Below are positions 1 through 7,864 of a DNA stretch of 64,000 nt, in pieces. Position numbers and translations under genes: made by a program. Source of the DNA: a virus. The stretch is taken from positions 1-64,000 of the IMG/VR virus record IMGVR_UViG_3300029953_000018. One strand, 5' to 3'. Positions within the stretch are counted from its first letter, which is position 1; each line of letters begins with the position of its first letter. The notes beneath the pieces were generated by a model. That model made no database searches. It had not been told where the DNA came from and worked only from the letters and a program-made list of their open reading frames with translations.

Positions 1-173
1 CTCCAAAACTCGGTGATGAACGTGATGAGGTTGACGCGCAATTCATCGAGGGCGTTGGGCTCTACGACAAACTCTTTACCCAAAAGCGCCTCGATGTACG
101 CTGCGCGGTACCAGTTCGGTTGAACCGGTAGTTCCGCATGACGGCAGAGCTGGTAGAGCTCCGTGCGGTTCAT
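1..173 (-). CDS. Partial hypothetical protein, cut by window edge
   Basis: An open frame begins at ATG (complement of 171-173) and runs off the left edge after 57 codons. It lies 13 nt downstream of the RusA-like gene stop, in the same minus-strand operon. The visible N-terminus starts MNRTELYQLCRHAELPVQ, a mixed helical sequence with no motif I recognise. An earlier ATG at 190 is closed by a stop after six codons, so 173 is preferred. Function unknown. Confidence 0.55.
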   Translation of the reverse strand, partial: MNRTELYQLCRHAELPVQPNWYRAAYIEALLGKEFVVEPNALDELRVNLITFITEFW

Positions 174-186
174 GTGAGCGAAGAGT

Positions 187-645
187 TCATAGAGCTCTTG
201 CGTGGAGGAATCGAGCGATGGGTCCATCTTCGTCTTCGTTCCAGGCCCAGACTTCTGTGAAGGGGTCCTGATTCGGAAGGGTTACGGTTTTCGCACTTGA
301 GATAGCAAAGTTTTGAGCGTCGTTACACCCGGCTGTTTTGGCGATGATATCTTCGAGTAACTTCACTCTATTGGACGCATCATTGCTCTTATGCCGAGCT
401 ACCTTCGTGGATTTCAGCCAGCGCTCGTTGTAAAGCTCTTCTTCGCGGAAGTGAAGTAGAAGAAGCACCTCGTACTCCACATTGGGGCGAAAGAACGCCA
501 AGAAGTCAGGGTGGTTTTTTCCTAGAAACCCCTGCACTTCGTTCTTGAAACGCTCCCCCTCTTTGGTCAGTTTACGGAAGCGCCCGCGGGTAAAGTACGC
601 GTGGTTGGTCGACGGGGGAAAGAGGGGAAGGCAGACGTACATCAT
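187..645 (-). CDS. RusA-like Holliday junction resolvase
   Basis: This 152-residue protein fits the RusA endodeoxyribonuclease family, small dimeric nucleases that cleave Holliday junctions. The N-terminal PPSTNHAY (about residues 10-17) matches the family's PxSxNxxY entry motif. The central segment with D89, N92, K95, D99 and D109 corresponds to the DxxN-K-D acidic cluster that binds Mg2+. Length is slightly above the usual 120-140. Its start overlaps the preceding gene stop by 4 nt, and it ends the RecA/nuclease block, so it probably resolves recombination or replication intermediates before packaging. The first acidic residue is spaced a little unlike E. coli RusA, so exact catalytic residues are inferred. 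Confidence 0.75.
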   Translation of the reverse strand: MMYVCLPLFPPSTNHAYFTRGRFRKLTKEGERFKNEVQGFLGKNHPDFLAFFRPNVEYEVLLLLHFREEELYNERWLKSTKVARHKSNDASNRVKLLEDIIAKTAGCNDAQNFAISSAKTVTLPNQDPFTEVWAWNEDEDGPIARFLHARAL

Positions 646-1226
646 GGGGGTGTCAAGCGTCGGAGTCCCCGGCGTCCTTGGTCCATGTTGGTCATTTCGA
701 CGTTCTGCCCCCGAAGGGTTACCTGGCGGCTCAGTCCCTTGGCGTAGCGCTCGAGCGCCTCCAAGATGGCGGTGATTTGCTTGTTGGCAACTTCGAGGTC
801 CTGTTCAAGCTTCAGAAGTTCCCGAAAGCGCGGCTGTTCCTTGACCAAGTCTCTCAGAACGGTTTCGGCAGGTTTCGGACGCTTACCGAGGGCCACTTCA
901 TTGCGTATGGTGGCGCGTAGGTCGACCCCGATGATGTCCATTTCATTGCGTATGGTGATGAGCCGCCCTTCGATCTCCGCCTTGGCGCAGCTCGTGTACT
1001 CGAACCAGCAATCCACCTGGCCCATCAGGATGGAATAGGCGTCGCCTTCGAGGCGGGTGTATTGATCGGGATGAATGAGTGGGCGAGGAAAAGGGGGACG
1101 GCCCGGGGGGTCGAACCCCTTCATGGACAATTCCATGAACACGTCGTCGTAGCTATCCCATGTCGCGTGTGCAGCGGCTTCTTGCTGTTGCCCCAAGCCG
1201 ATGTTGCCGCCTACGTGCAGCGTCAT
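642..1226 (-). CDS. Hypothetical coiled-coil protein in recombination operon
   Basis: A 194-residue protein I do not recognise. Residues about 95-165 are rich in E, K, R, L and I with heptad-like spacing, suggesting a long coiled coil (for example around LLKLEQDLEVANKQ). The first third has a Pro-rich stretch (PPGRPPFPRP). It overlaps the nuclease stop by 4 nt upstream and the RusA-like start by 4 nt downstream, so it is translationally coupled to both. Context suggests an accessory recombination or DNA-binding factor, but nothing in the sequence proves this. Confidence 0.6.
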   Translation of the reverse strand: MTLHVGGNIGLGQQQEAAAHATWDSYDDVFMELSMKGFDPPGRPPFPRPLIHPDQYTRLEGDAYSILMGQVDCWFEYTSCAKAEIEGRLITIRNEMDIIGVDLRATIRNEVALGKRPKPAETVLRDLVKEQPRFRELLKLEQDLEVANKQITAILEALERYAKGLSRQVTLRGQNVEMTNMDQGRRGLRRLTPP

Positions 1227-2079
1227 GTCAGCCTCCTAGGTACGAGAGAACGTTTGCGGCTTTGCGCGTGCCGGGTATAGGCCGGTTCGCAGGGCCGTTC
1301 GAAGGGGCACCATGTGCAGTGGCGCCCTTCTTCTCGATCGGGAAGTTGGTTCTGGGACGCAAGTAAGTGAATGTGCTTGGCCCGGCTGTCCATAAAGTTC
1401 CAAGCGTTGACGTCGAAGGGGATGAGCCAGGGGGTCTTTGGGGGTGTGTAGTTGCTGTTCGACTTGTTGTAATAAAGGATCCACGTCAGCGGAACATCGA
1501 GTAATCGCTGATACAGAGACACCTGCTGTACGTGGTCTTTATCCGGCTGCTTGATCTTGTCGTACTCCGGGGCGCTCTTGGTTTTGATCTCGAGCAGGAT
1601 GCGCAAGTAAATATTTTCTTCCTGGTCGTAGAACGTGAAGAGGCCGTCGGCGCTGGACTGGTAAAGATACTGGGCGGCCAGGGCACTGGTTGTGGCGTCG
1701 ATGCGTAGCTCGTGCTCGAACACGAGCTTGCCGCCCGTGTTGAAGCACATACGCTGGAAGTCGTCTTGCAGCAGTGCGTGCACCATGTGCCCCATGTCGA
1801 AGCGCATCTGCATGTTGACGTCCGCATCTTCTTCATTGACGGTCTCTGCGCATTTATCAACGAGTAGGCCGCGTGCCGACTGCAATGGCACAATTCAGAC
1901 GCGTGAAGCCCCGGAGCACGGTCTTCGTCTCCGGGGATGAATGCATTCACCGTACGCCGGCGTTTGCGCTGCGACTTGTAGTGTTCGAAGATACCCTTTA
2001 GTGCGGCCACATGGGCGAGCAGGGGCTTCCAGTCGTTGAGGGGGTCGTAGAGGTCATTGATCGTTACGAGACGGGGCAC
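1223..2079 (-). CDS. Cas4/RecB-like PD-(D/E)XK exonuclease, interrupted by a frameshift
   Basis: Two overlapping frames together make one nuclease. The first (GTG at 2079) gives an N-terminus ending in a Cas4-like ASELCHCSRHAAYSLIN. The second carries FDMGHMVHALLQ, then SADG, LEIKTKS (the ExK of the PD-(D/E)XK core), a QxxxY-like HVQQVSLYQ, and a C-terminal CTWCPFERPC. One N-terminal plus three C-terminal cysteines is the Fe-S cluster arrangement of Cas4/AddB-type nucleases. The frames join by a -1 (or +2) shift near 1835-1850. No classical X-XXY-YYZ slippery heptamer is obvious, so this may be a real mutation, an assembly error or unusual recoding. Intact length would be about 285 residues. 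The role would be DNA end processing with RecA. Confidence 0.65.
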
Positions 2080-2581
2080 CGCTTACCTGCTTCCAGTGTT
2101 CATAGGGGACCAGGATCCACTGGTCGTCAACGTGCAGCGTCGACCGGTTGGTAAAGTTAATCTGGAAAAGGGGAACCTCACCGAGCGCACACTCAGAACG
2201 AATCTTGTCGAGGTCGGCTCTCTCCACCCTTATCCCCTTGGTGAAGGCGGTTTTATTCTCGATGCGGTACTTGCCCTTGACGCGGCCATCCCCTTTGCGC
2301 CAGGAGAGCGCCCCCGACCCCCGTTGACGGTGCCCGCCCATGTCCGCGGCTACCGCTTCTTCTTGCTTCATGGTCGCGCGCTTGACGCGCTTCGCGCTGG
2401 GCAGGGGGGGAAGCACGCTGGGAGCAAGGAGGGGCACGTTGATGGGGCGCTCCGAGGTCATCGCCTCGAACAACCCATCGTAGTTACCCGTCCACACGCC
2501 CACCGCATTACCCACGGAGAACTGCCAGTTCATTCGTTCGGGCGTCAGCGTAATGGGAAGGATCTTCAGCGATACAAGCAT
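2054..2581 (-). CDS. PD-(D/E)XK resolvase-like endonuclease
   Basis: This 175-residue protein has the layout of small Holliday-junction-resolvase-like PD-(D/E)XK proteins. A basic N-terminal half leads into a GGHRQRGSGA-type segment, then a KGDGR turn supplying the acidic residue and an IENKTAF segment supplying ExK, followed by an alpha helix with LDKIRSEC. The order GS-G-A, K-G-D, E-x-K is the usual signature. It overlaps the RecA stop by 16 nt and the next nuclease start by 26 nt. It may nick or resolve recombination intermediates. It is one of three nucleases placed together, so partial redundancy with the RusA-like protein is possible. Confidence 0.65.
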   Translation of the reverse strand: MLVSLKILPITLTPERMNWQFSVGNAVGVWTGNYDGLFEAMTSERPINVPLLAPSVLPPLPSAKRVKRATMKQEEAVAADMGGHRQRGSGALSWRKGDGRVKGKYRIENKTAFTKGIRVERADLDKIRSECALGEVPLFQINFTNRSTLHVDDQWILVPYEHWKQVSGAPSRNDQ

Positions 2582-3921
2582 TGCACACCCGCTGACGCGA
2601 AGACTTCGCGTCTAACAAAGAACTCAAAGTTGACGTTACCCATCAAGTGCATACGCAGGTCATTTTCCGTAGGGTACTTGGTGCCCTCCAGGGGTTGCCG
2701 TGTCTGCCAATTGGTGACCATGAAGTAGCCACCGAAATTGGTGATGACACCACGGTGCGCCGCGGAGCGAATCAAGTCGCCATACATGTCGGTACCAAAG
2801 AGGTCGTAGTAGTACCGAAACTCTCCCGTGATGTTCTCGTGGGTTCCCGCTTTGCCCTTGAGGGTTTTGTAGTGGACCTCCTTTCCTATCGCGACCTTGT
2901 TGTTATCGTTAATCTTCGCGCCGCTCCAGAGCACGACGTCGATGAGTTTGAAGTGCTTGCTGGCTTCGCCCCCTTTGACCTCCCAGTCCTGGATGTACTT
3001 CTGCATAGGACTTGGGGCGCTGCCCTTGCTCTGATTGGCTACGACCTGCTGCACCATCATTAAGGTGGTGTTGTTGGTACCCCGGCGCGTCGTGGGTACG
3101 TAGTTCAACCAGAACTGCTTCATTAAAAACGCGTGGGCGCCGCGTTTGGCGAACTCATCGAGGTCTTTTTCTGCATCGGCCTGAGGTTGCAGCGAGGAAA
3201 TGCTGTCGATGGCGACGATGTTACAAACGCTGCGTGACGTGAGGCCCAGAACTCCTTCGAGAATCTTCTCGCCGGTATCCCCCTGGATGGTTTCAATGTG
3301 CCCAACCTGCCGCTTCCAAAAGTCGATCTCTGTGGAAGAGAGCTGGGGGTAACCTCGCTGGTGGCGGATCTCGTTCCAGTTGTTGAGCACATTGTCGGGC
3401 ACGGCGATGTAGCAGCCGACCTTTCGAATCCATTCAAAGTCCATGGCGCCCTCGGTATGGGCGATGGCCCCAATGAAATCATCGCCATAGATGCGTTGTT
3501 GCATGGCGAACATACGCCAGAGCAACCAGCTCTTGCCCGACCCGTAGGGCCCCGAAAGCATGGCGCCCCCACCGGCGGGAAACCCGCCCCCGAGGGCGAT
3601 GTCGAGCTCGATGATGCCCGTGGGTCGTCGGAGCAAGTAAGGGCTTTCCAGGTCCTCTGCACTGACGAAAGTTTCGGGGTTCTTTTGGCGGAGCGCGTTG
3701 ATCTCGCGCATCTTCTCCGCGTAGGACTTGTCCGTAACGCGGGTGAAGGTCTCGGTAGGGCTGAGCGCGCTCATGGAGGCCAGTGCTCCTTGGGGAGCAA
3801 CCCCGGCGCTGACCTCGGAGGTCATCGCTACGGAAACGGTAGCGATCTTGGGCTGCGCTTTACCCTTGGCTTTCTTATCGTTGGGGGCGGGGTCTACTAC
3901 GGTCTTTTTCTTTGCTGGCAT
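2566..3921 (-). CDS. recA: RecA-type recombinase
   Basis: This 451-residue ATPase belongs to the RecA/UvsX group that pairs homologous DNA strands. Residues about 1-60 are a Lys/Pro/Ala-rich flexible leader. The core begins with RPTGIIELDIALGGGFP, and Walker A is GPYGSGKS at 124-131 (Y-G replaces the E-S common in bacterial RecA). Walker B is IVAIDSIS near 214-220, and an L2-like region with MMVQQVVANQS follows. The C-terminal domain is longer than in bacterial RecA. The start lies inside the end of a small zinc-ribbon gene (25 nt overlap). Neighbours are PolA, HU and three junction nucleases, consistent with recombination-dependent replication. Confidence 0.92.
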   Translation of the reverse strand: MPAKKKTVVDPAPNDKKAKGKAQPKIATVSVAMTSEVSAGVAPQGALASMSALSPTETFTRVTDKSYAEKMREINALRQKNPETFVSAEDLESPYLLRRPTGIIELDIALGGGFPAGGGAMLSGPYGSGKSWLLWRMFAMQQRIYGDDFIGAIAHTEGAMDFEWIRKVGCYIAVPDNVLNNWNEIRHQRGYPQLSSTEIDFWKRQVGHIETIQGDTGEKILEGVLGLTSRSVCNIVAIDSISSLQPQADAEKDLDEFAKRGAHAFLMKQFWLNYVPTTRRGTNNTTLMMVQQVVANQSKGSAPSPMQKYIQDWEVKGGEASKHFKLIDVVLWSGAKINDNNKVAIGKEVHYKTLKGKAGTHENITGEFRYYYDLFGTDMYGDLIRSAAHRGVITNFGGYFMVTNWQTRQPLEGTKYPTENDLRMHLMGNVNFEFFVRREVFASAGVQCLYR

Positions 3922-4073
3922 GATTCTTTCTCAAAGGGTTCCGTGCCGTGCTTCGGGCACTGAAGGACCGAACCGTGCTTCTCGAGCGGGCCGCCACACT
4001 TAGGGCAACCCGCGTTCGCTACCTTCTCCCGCTGCTCCTGATCTACCCGTTCATCAACGCCGAGCTTCTCCAT
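3897..4073 (-). CDS. Small zinc-ribbon protein
   Basis: A 58-residue gene that fits exactly between the HU-like gene and recA, overlapping each by 20-25 nt. It starts at ATG (complement of 4071-4073) and stops at TAG (complement of 3897-3899). The middle carries CPKCGGPLEKHG and then CPKHG, so C-x2-C plus C-x2-H form a likely single zinc ribbon. The N-terminal 20 residues are charged and helical. Small zinc ribbons are common in phage operons, but their partners are mostly unknown. No function is assigned. Confidence 0.6.
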   Translation of the reverse strand: MEKLGVDERVDQEQREKVANAGCPKCGGPLEKHGSVLQCPKHGTEPFEKESCQQRKRP

Positions 4074-4395
4074 AACCGGTCTCCTTGAGCACCGCGCGAA
4101 GCCGCGCGGACTTGGAGAAGCATACGCGAATTTGAAGGTCGACGAACCGTTGGGTTTGCGTTTGCTTACGGCGCCCCTCCTTACCCGCGAGGTAAGTCAG
4201 AGAAACCGTACGCTGAACGCGCGAGGTGTAGACGCGCAGCGTGCCTAAGCCCGGTACGACGACGGTGCCTTGATGCACCAGTTGATCGAGCAGCGCATCG
4301 TACAAGGCGTCGGTGATGCTTGAGACACGCTTTCGGGACAGACCGAGGCGCTGCGCAACCAATGCGTCGAGGGCCAGCTTGTAGGTCTGACTCAT
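4054..4395 (-). CDS. HU/IHF-like DNA-bending protein
   Basis: This 113-residue protein matches the HU/IHF fold. Two N-terminal helices (ALVAQRLGLSRKRVSSITDA) are followed by the strand signature VVVPGLGTLRVY, a basic beta-arm region containing KEGRRKQTQTQR, and a C-terminal FSKSARLRAVL that matches the usual FxPxxxLK end of HU. The beta-arm is longer and more basic than in bacterial HU. It overlaps the polymerase stop by one base (TAATG), so it is translationally coupled to PolA. It probably bends or compacts phage DNA during replication. Confidence 0.75.
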   Translation of the reverse strand: MSQTYKLALDALVAQRLGLSRKRVSSITDALYDALLDQLVHQGTVVVPGLGTLRVYTSRVQRTVSLTYLAGKEGRRKQTQTQRFVDLQIRVCFSKSARLRAVLKETGYGEARR

Positions 4396-6419
4396 TAGCC
4401 CTTGGCCTCGCCCCAGCTATCCCCCGAGCCACCCTCTGCAACGAGGGGGCAAAGAAGTTCTTCACTGAAGGGATGTTCCATTATCTCCTGGATGTTGGAC
4501 ATGGCAAAAGGCACGTATTCGGTACGGCACTCAAAGACGAGTTCGTCATGCACTTGCAGAACGGTGTGACAGTCGTATTCCCGATCAAGGGCCAGGGTAT
4601 CAATGCTTAATTGTGCCATCATGGTGATGTCGGCCGCGCTGCCCTGTATGACAGTGTTCACCGCAAGGCGCTCCCCTTGTGCTCGCTCCACTTTATTGGA
4701 CGACATGATCATGGGGATGTTGCGTCTACGACCGAGAATGGTGAAGGCGAAGCCTGAGGCGCGTCCTTCTTCCACCGTTTCGGTCATGAAGCGTTCCACG
4801 GCGGGATAGGTGCCCTTGTACTTCGCTATCTTGTCCTTGGCAGCTTGAACGGTGATGCCGAGGTCGTTCGCTAATTTGTTTGGGCCCATACCATAATTGA
4901 GCCCGAAGCCGATCGATTTTGCCCCAGTGCGGTCTTCGGCGCATGCATGCAGGTACTCTTCGAGCGTGCTGCCATAAAGGGTGGCCCGCGTCAGAACACC
5001 GGGAAGTACGGTCTCCGCTTCTTGTGCAGCATCGGTCGGCGACAACTTGGCGATCTTCTTGAGTAACCCCTTGGCTTCATTGATGTCGTCGTAGGACTTG
5101 CCGAACATCAGGGAGGCGTTACCGGCGTGGATATCCCATCCGCGCAAGAAGACGCCGACCATGGTTTGTTCTTGGGCAGCGGCGGCGAGCAGACGCATTT
5201 CCAGTTGCGAGTAATCAAAGCCGATGACGGTGTAACCGGGGTCCGTAATGAACGCCTTACGTAGGTTCCACTGATCATTCTCAGGGCGAGGTATGTTCTG
5301 AAGGTTAGGGTCACTTGAACTTATACGCCCTGTACGCGGTGTTTGATTGAAGCTCGAATGAATACGGTCGTAGGTGTCCACTAGCGCATCCAAGCCCACG
5401 ATGTACGTGCCGTGCAGCTTTTCGTACTCGCGTTTTTGAATTATCAGCCCGACGACAGGGTCATCGTGTCGATAATGCTCGAGGCTGTCCGCATCCCACG
5501 ACGGTCGGCGTATGCCGGACTTTCCCCCACTCGTCCACTTCAGAGGCGTTAGCCCTGTGCTATCCATATACTTGCCTACTTGGATGGATGAATTGGGGTT
5601 AAGAGCGAAGCCGGCGCGCATGGTGATCTCGCGCTCGATCTCCGCAATCTTCTTCTCCGCTTCGGGGCGGGCCGCTGCAAACTGCGCGCGGTTGACTTTG
5701 ATACCCCGGCGCTCCATTTTCCAAAGCGACCGTGTGAAGGGAGATGCCACCTTGGTGAAGTAATCCCACAAGGTTTCGATGTACGGCGGCTTGCGGATGA
5801 ATAGCGAGTACGTGCGCTCGCTTTGAAGTTTTGCGCGTAGAGATTCGAAGACTTTGAGCGTTCCCCACGCGTCGTTGGCCGCGTACTCTACGAGCAGCCC
5901 GAAGTTTTCCCGTTCCGCTTTTTCAATCAGCTGCGCGGGGGATTGCTTCGCATTGATCCTACCGAACTGATCCTGGAAGTCGGCCCAGGTCCAATTGAGA
6001 AGATGCTTCGCGATGAACTTGAGCTTGTGCGACAATTGATCGTAAAGCAGGGAATGCATGACCTGGACGCAGTACCACTTGCCAACGAGCGTGTGCCCGA
6101 AGTTGGCCAGGATGTGCATGTCGTACTTGGCGTTCGCCAAGATCCAGGTGATGTTTGGGTTTTGAAAGCAAGGGGTAAAGAGTGGCAACAGGTCTGCGTG
6201 CAGGGTGGCGCGTTGCTTACCCCAAGCCAGCGACCAATAAAGTGGTACGTCTTTCCAGCGAATGAGCCCGGTGGTCTCTGTATCGATGGCGACCTCACGC
6301 GTGTTGTACACCTCGCGAATAACCCGTTGAATTTCATCGGGGTGTGTAATGGGTCGTGTGGGGAGCGTAGCGTAAGGATGCCCGATGTATTGGGCGGTCG
6401 GTAAATCGGTGTTCCACAT
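4395..6419 (-). CDS. polA: Family A DNA polymerase with 3'-5' exonuclease domain
   Basis: This 674-residue enzyme is a Pol I/T7-type replicative polymerase without a 5'-3' nuclease domain. The exonuclease domain opens with DTETTG (46-51, Exo I), followed by ILANAKYDMHIL (Exo II) and EYAANDAWGTL (Exo III). The polymerase carries TGRISSSDPNLQNIP (363-377), motif A FDYSQLEMRLL with D402, motif B R497-K501-Y509, and motif C QVHDELV with H624, D625 and E626. Between motifs A and B there is an insertion of roughly 45 residues around 445-490. The gene sits between the zinc-finger protein and HU in the replication operon. It probably copies the phage genome. Confidence 0.95.
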   Translation of the reverse strand: MWNTDLPTAQYIGHPYATLPTRPITHPDEIQRVIREVYNTREVAIDTETTGLIRWKDVPLYWSLAWGKQRATLHADLLPLFTPCFQNPNITWILANAKYDMHILANFGHTLVGKWYCVQVMHSLLYDQLSHKLKFIAKHLLNWTWADFQDQFGRINAKQSPAQLIEKAERENFGLLVEYAANDAWGTLKVFESLRAKLQSERTYSLFIRKPPYIETLWDYFTKVASPFTRSLWKMERRGIKVNRAQFAAARPEAEKKIAEIEREITMRAGFALNPNSSIQVGKYMDSTGLTPLKWTSGGKSGIRRPSWDADSLEHYRHDDPVVGLIIQKREYEKLHGTYIVGLDALVDTYDRIHSSFNQTPRTGRISSSDPNLQNIPRPENDQWNLRKAFITDPGYTVIGFDYSQLEMRLLAAAAQEQTMVGVFLRGWDIHAGNASLMFGKSYDDINEAKGLLKKIAKLSPTDAAQEAETVLPGVLTRATLYGSTLEEYLHACAEDRTGAKSIGFGLNYGMGPNKLANDLGITVQAAKDKIAKYKGTYPAVERFMTETVEEGRASGFAFTILGRRRNIPMIMSSNKVERAQGERLAVNTVIQGSAADITMMAQLSIDTLALDREYDCHTVLQVHDELVFECRTEYVPFAMSNIQEIMEHPFSEELLCPLVAEGGSGDSWGEAKG

Positions 6420-6447
6420 GCAAAGGCGCTTTCAAAGTAGAACGTTT

Positions 6448-6474
6448 GCGCCCGCGTCCCCGAAACGCGGGCGC
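6448..6474 (-). other. Strong intergenic hairpin upstream of the polymerase gene
   Basis: Perfect 10-bp inverted repeat: GCGCCCGCGT at 6448-6457 and ACGCGGGCGC at 6465-6474, with loop CCCCGAA. It lies 13 nt after the stop of the zinc-finger gene and about 28 nt before the polymerase start. No U-tract follows on the minus strand, so it is not a classical intrinsic terminator. It may lower readthrough, protect mRNA ends or set the relative level of the two proteins. Confidence 0.6.
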
Positions 6475-6487
6475 CAAAACGCGCGGG

Positions 6488-7846
6488 TTACTGACCCTGC
6501 TGCCCGGAGAAGGGGGGCCAGCCGGGCAGGTTCATAGAGGGGGGCGAGAAGGCGGGCTGTGCCTGTGAAGCGGGCCAGATGGGCATTCCCCCGTTTGGCA
6601 TAGCGGGCGCTGCCATCGATGCGGGGGGCGTTGGCATCAGGGGTTGCTGCGCAAAGGTTGGCGGGGTGAAGACGGGGTACGGCGCCGGTGCGGCAGGCAT
6701 CGCGGTCTGCATGGGGGGATTGAAGGTTGGGTACGCGACCGGTACCTGCGTCTGGGAGGCAGGGCCCTTAGGAATGCCCCAAAGCTTGCGCTGTTCTTCG
6801 AGGGGCGTCGGCGCGAACTTCGCATCGAGGCGCAACGGTTTGATGTTGGCCGCCGTCGCTGCGTCCACTTGAATTGGTCGCGGGTTCGATCGGTTGGTGG
6901 GCAACAACGCGGTCTGGTTGTTCTTACCCGTAGGGATCGCCGTGAGCTCGAGGTCTTCATCGAAGAGCGTCGCGCGCTGGGGCGTCAGGTTGTACTGAGC
7001 GCACGCACGGCACGACAAGACCTCACGAACGAAGAGCACTTGCCCGCAGAGGGCGCAGCCGTAGGGTGCGTTCAGCTTTTTGGTCTGCTCTGCATTCAAG
7101 GTTGTCGTGCGCAGGTCGACAACCAGTGCGCCACACGAGGGGTTACCGCACATCTTGGCCGTGCAGATGATGGAGGCTTGGCTACCGCACGTTACACAAT
7201 CTGTGCAGATGGTTTGGTCCATGTAGCCAAAGAGTTGTTCCTTGTGCATGGCGAACATCGGCCAGGGGATTAGATTTCCGATTTTGTACTCGTACTGGCC
7301 GACCCGTTGGTCATTGGGCGCTACGGGAACCCAGTCGTAGTACGGCTGTCCCGTTGAGGGGTTTCTGGCGTCGCTCGGAAGTTTGCACCACAGACCGTAG
7401 TCGTACCAAGTAAAGCCGAACTGCGGGGTGTTCGACATGTACTTACCACGATCTTCTTTTCCAGAGCCCCAGTACATGTCACATCCAAGGCAAGGCTCAC
7501 GACGATTCTTGTCCATGCGCAGAGGCCCTGCGCAGCACACCGCCGTCTTTTTACTCGTGGGGTGACGGTGTACGTAAAAGGGGAAGTACTCGAGCGTCTC
7601 CTCTACAATCGTGTTGTCCTCGAGCACGTAGGGGACGACGTACTTTCCCGGGATGAAGCGACCCATGCGTGGATGATCCGGGAGGCGGAACGTATCCTTC
7701 CAGTAGGGGCCTCCCCCGCCAGCCTTCCGCGATTCCCGTGACTCCGCCTCACACTGCTTACGGTAGTGCTCCCGTTGATTCGCCGTGCCACCCCCGAAGG
7801 GCGTGACATGCGTCAAATCCCGCGGGTCTTTTCCAAATGCTGCCAT
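6488..7846 (-). CDS. Zinc-finger protein with P/Q-rich tail, candidate ssDNA-binding protein
   Basis: A 452-residue protein between primase and DNA polymerase. The N-terminal half has a compact domain with Cys residues at CCAGPL and CLGCDMYW. The middle has further pairs (CTDCVTC, CGNPSCG, CALCGQ, CRACAQ), suggesting two or more zinc sites. The last 120 residues are Pro/Gln/Ala/Met-rich and probably disordered. No canonical SSB is visible in the window, and the place in the replisome operon suggests an ssDNA-binding or replisome scaffold role. This is inference from context, because no OB-fold signature is certain. A good AGGAG precedes the ATG. The tail does not end in the acidic tip of bacterial SSB. 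Confidence 0.6.
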   Translation of the reverse strand: MAAFGKDPRDLTHVTPFGGGTANQREHYRKQCEAESRESRKAGGGGPYWKDTFRLPDHPRMGRFIPGKYVVPYVLEDNTIVEETLEYFPFYVHRHPTSKKTAVCCAGPLRMDKNRREPCLGCDMYWGSGKEDRGKYMSNTPQFGFTWYDYGLWCKLPSDARNPSTGQPYYDWVPVAPNDQRVGQYEYKIGNLIPWPMFAMHKEQLFGYMDQTICTDCVTCGSQASIICTAKMCGNPSCGALVVDLRTTTLNAEQTKKLNAPYGCALCGQVLFVREVLSCRACAQYNLTPQRATLFDEDLELTAIPTGKNNQTALLPTNRSNPRPIQVDAATAANIKPLRLDAKFAPTPLEEQRKLWGIPKGPASQTQVPVAYPTFNPPMQTAMPAAPAPYPVFTPPTFAQQPLMPTPPASMAAPAMPNGGMPIWPASQAQPAFSPPSMNLPGWPPFSGQQGQ

Positions 7847-7864
7847 ACGTTCTCCTCTGGCCCT

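Noticed and set aside
2057-2728. Plus-strand frame of 223 codons opposite RecA end and the resolvase
   Set aside because: It runs against the PD-(D/E)XK and RecA motifs on the minus strand.
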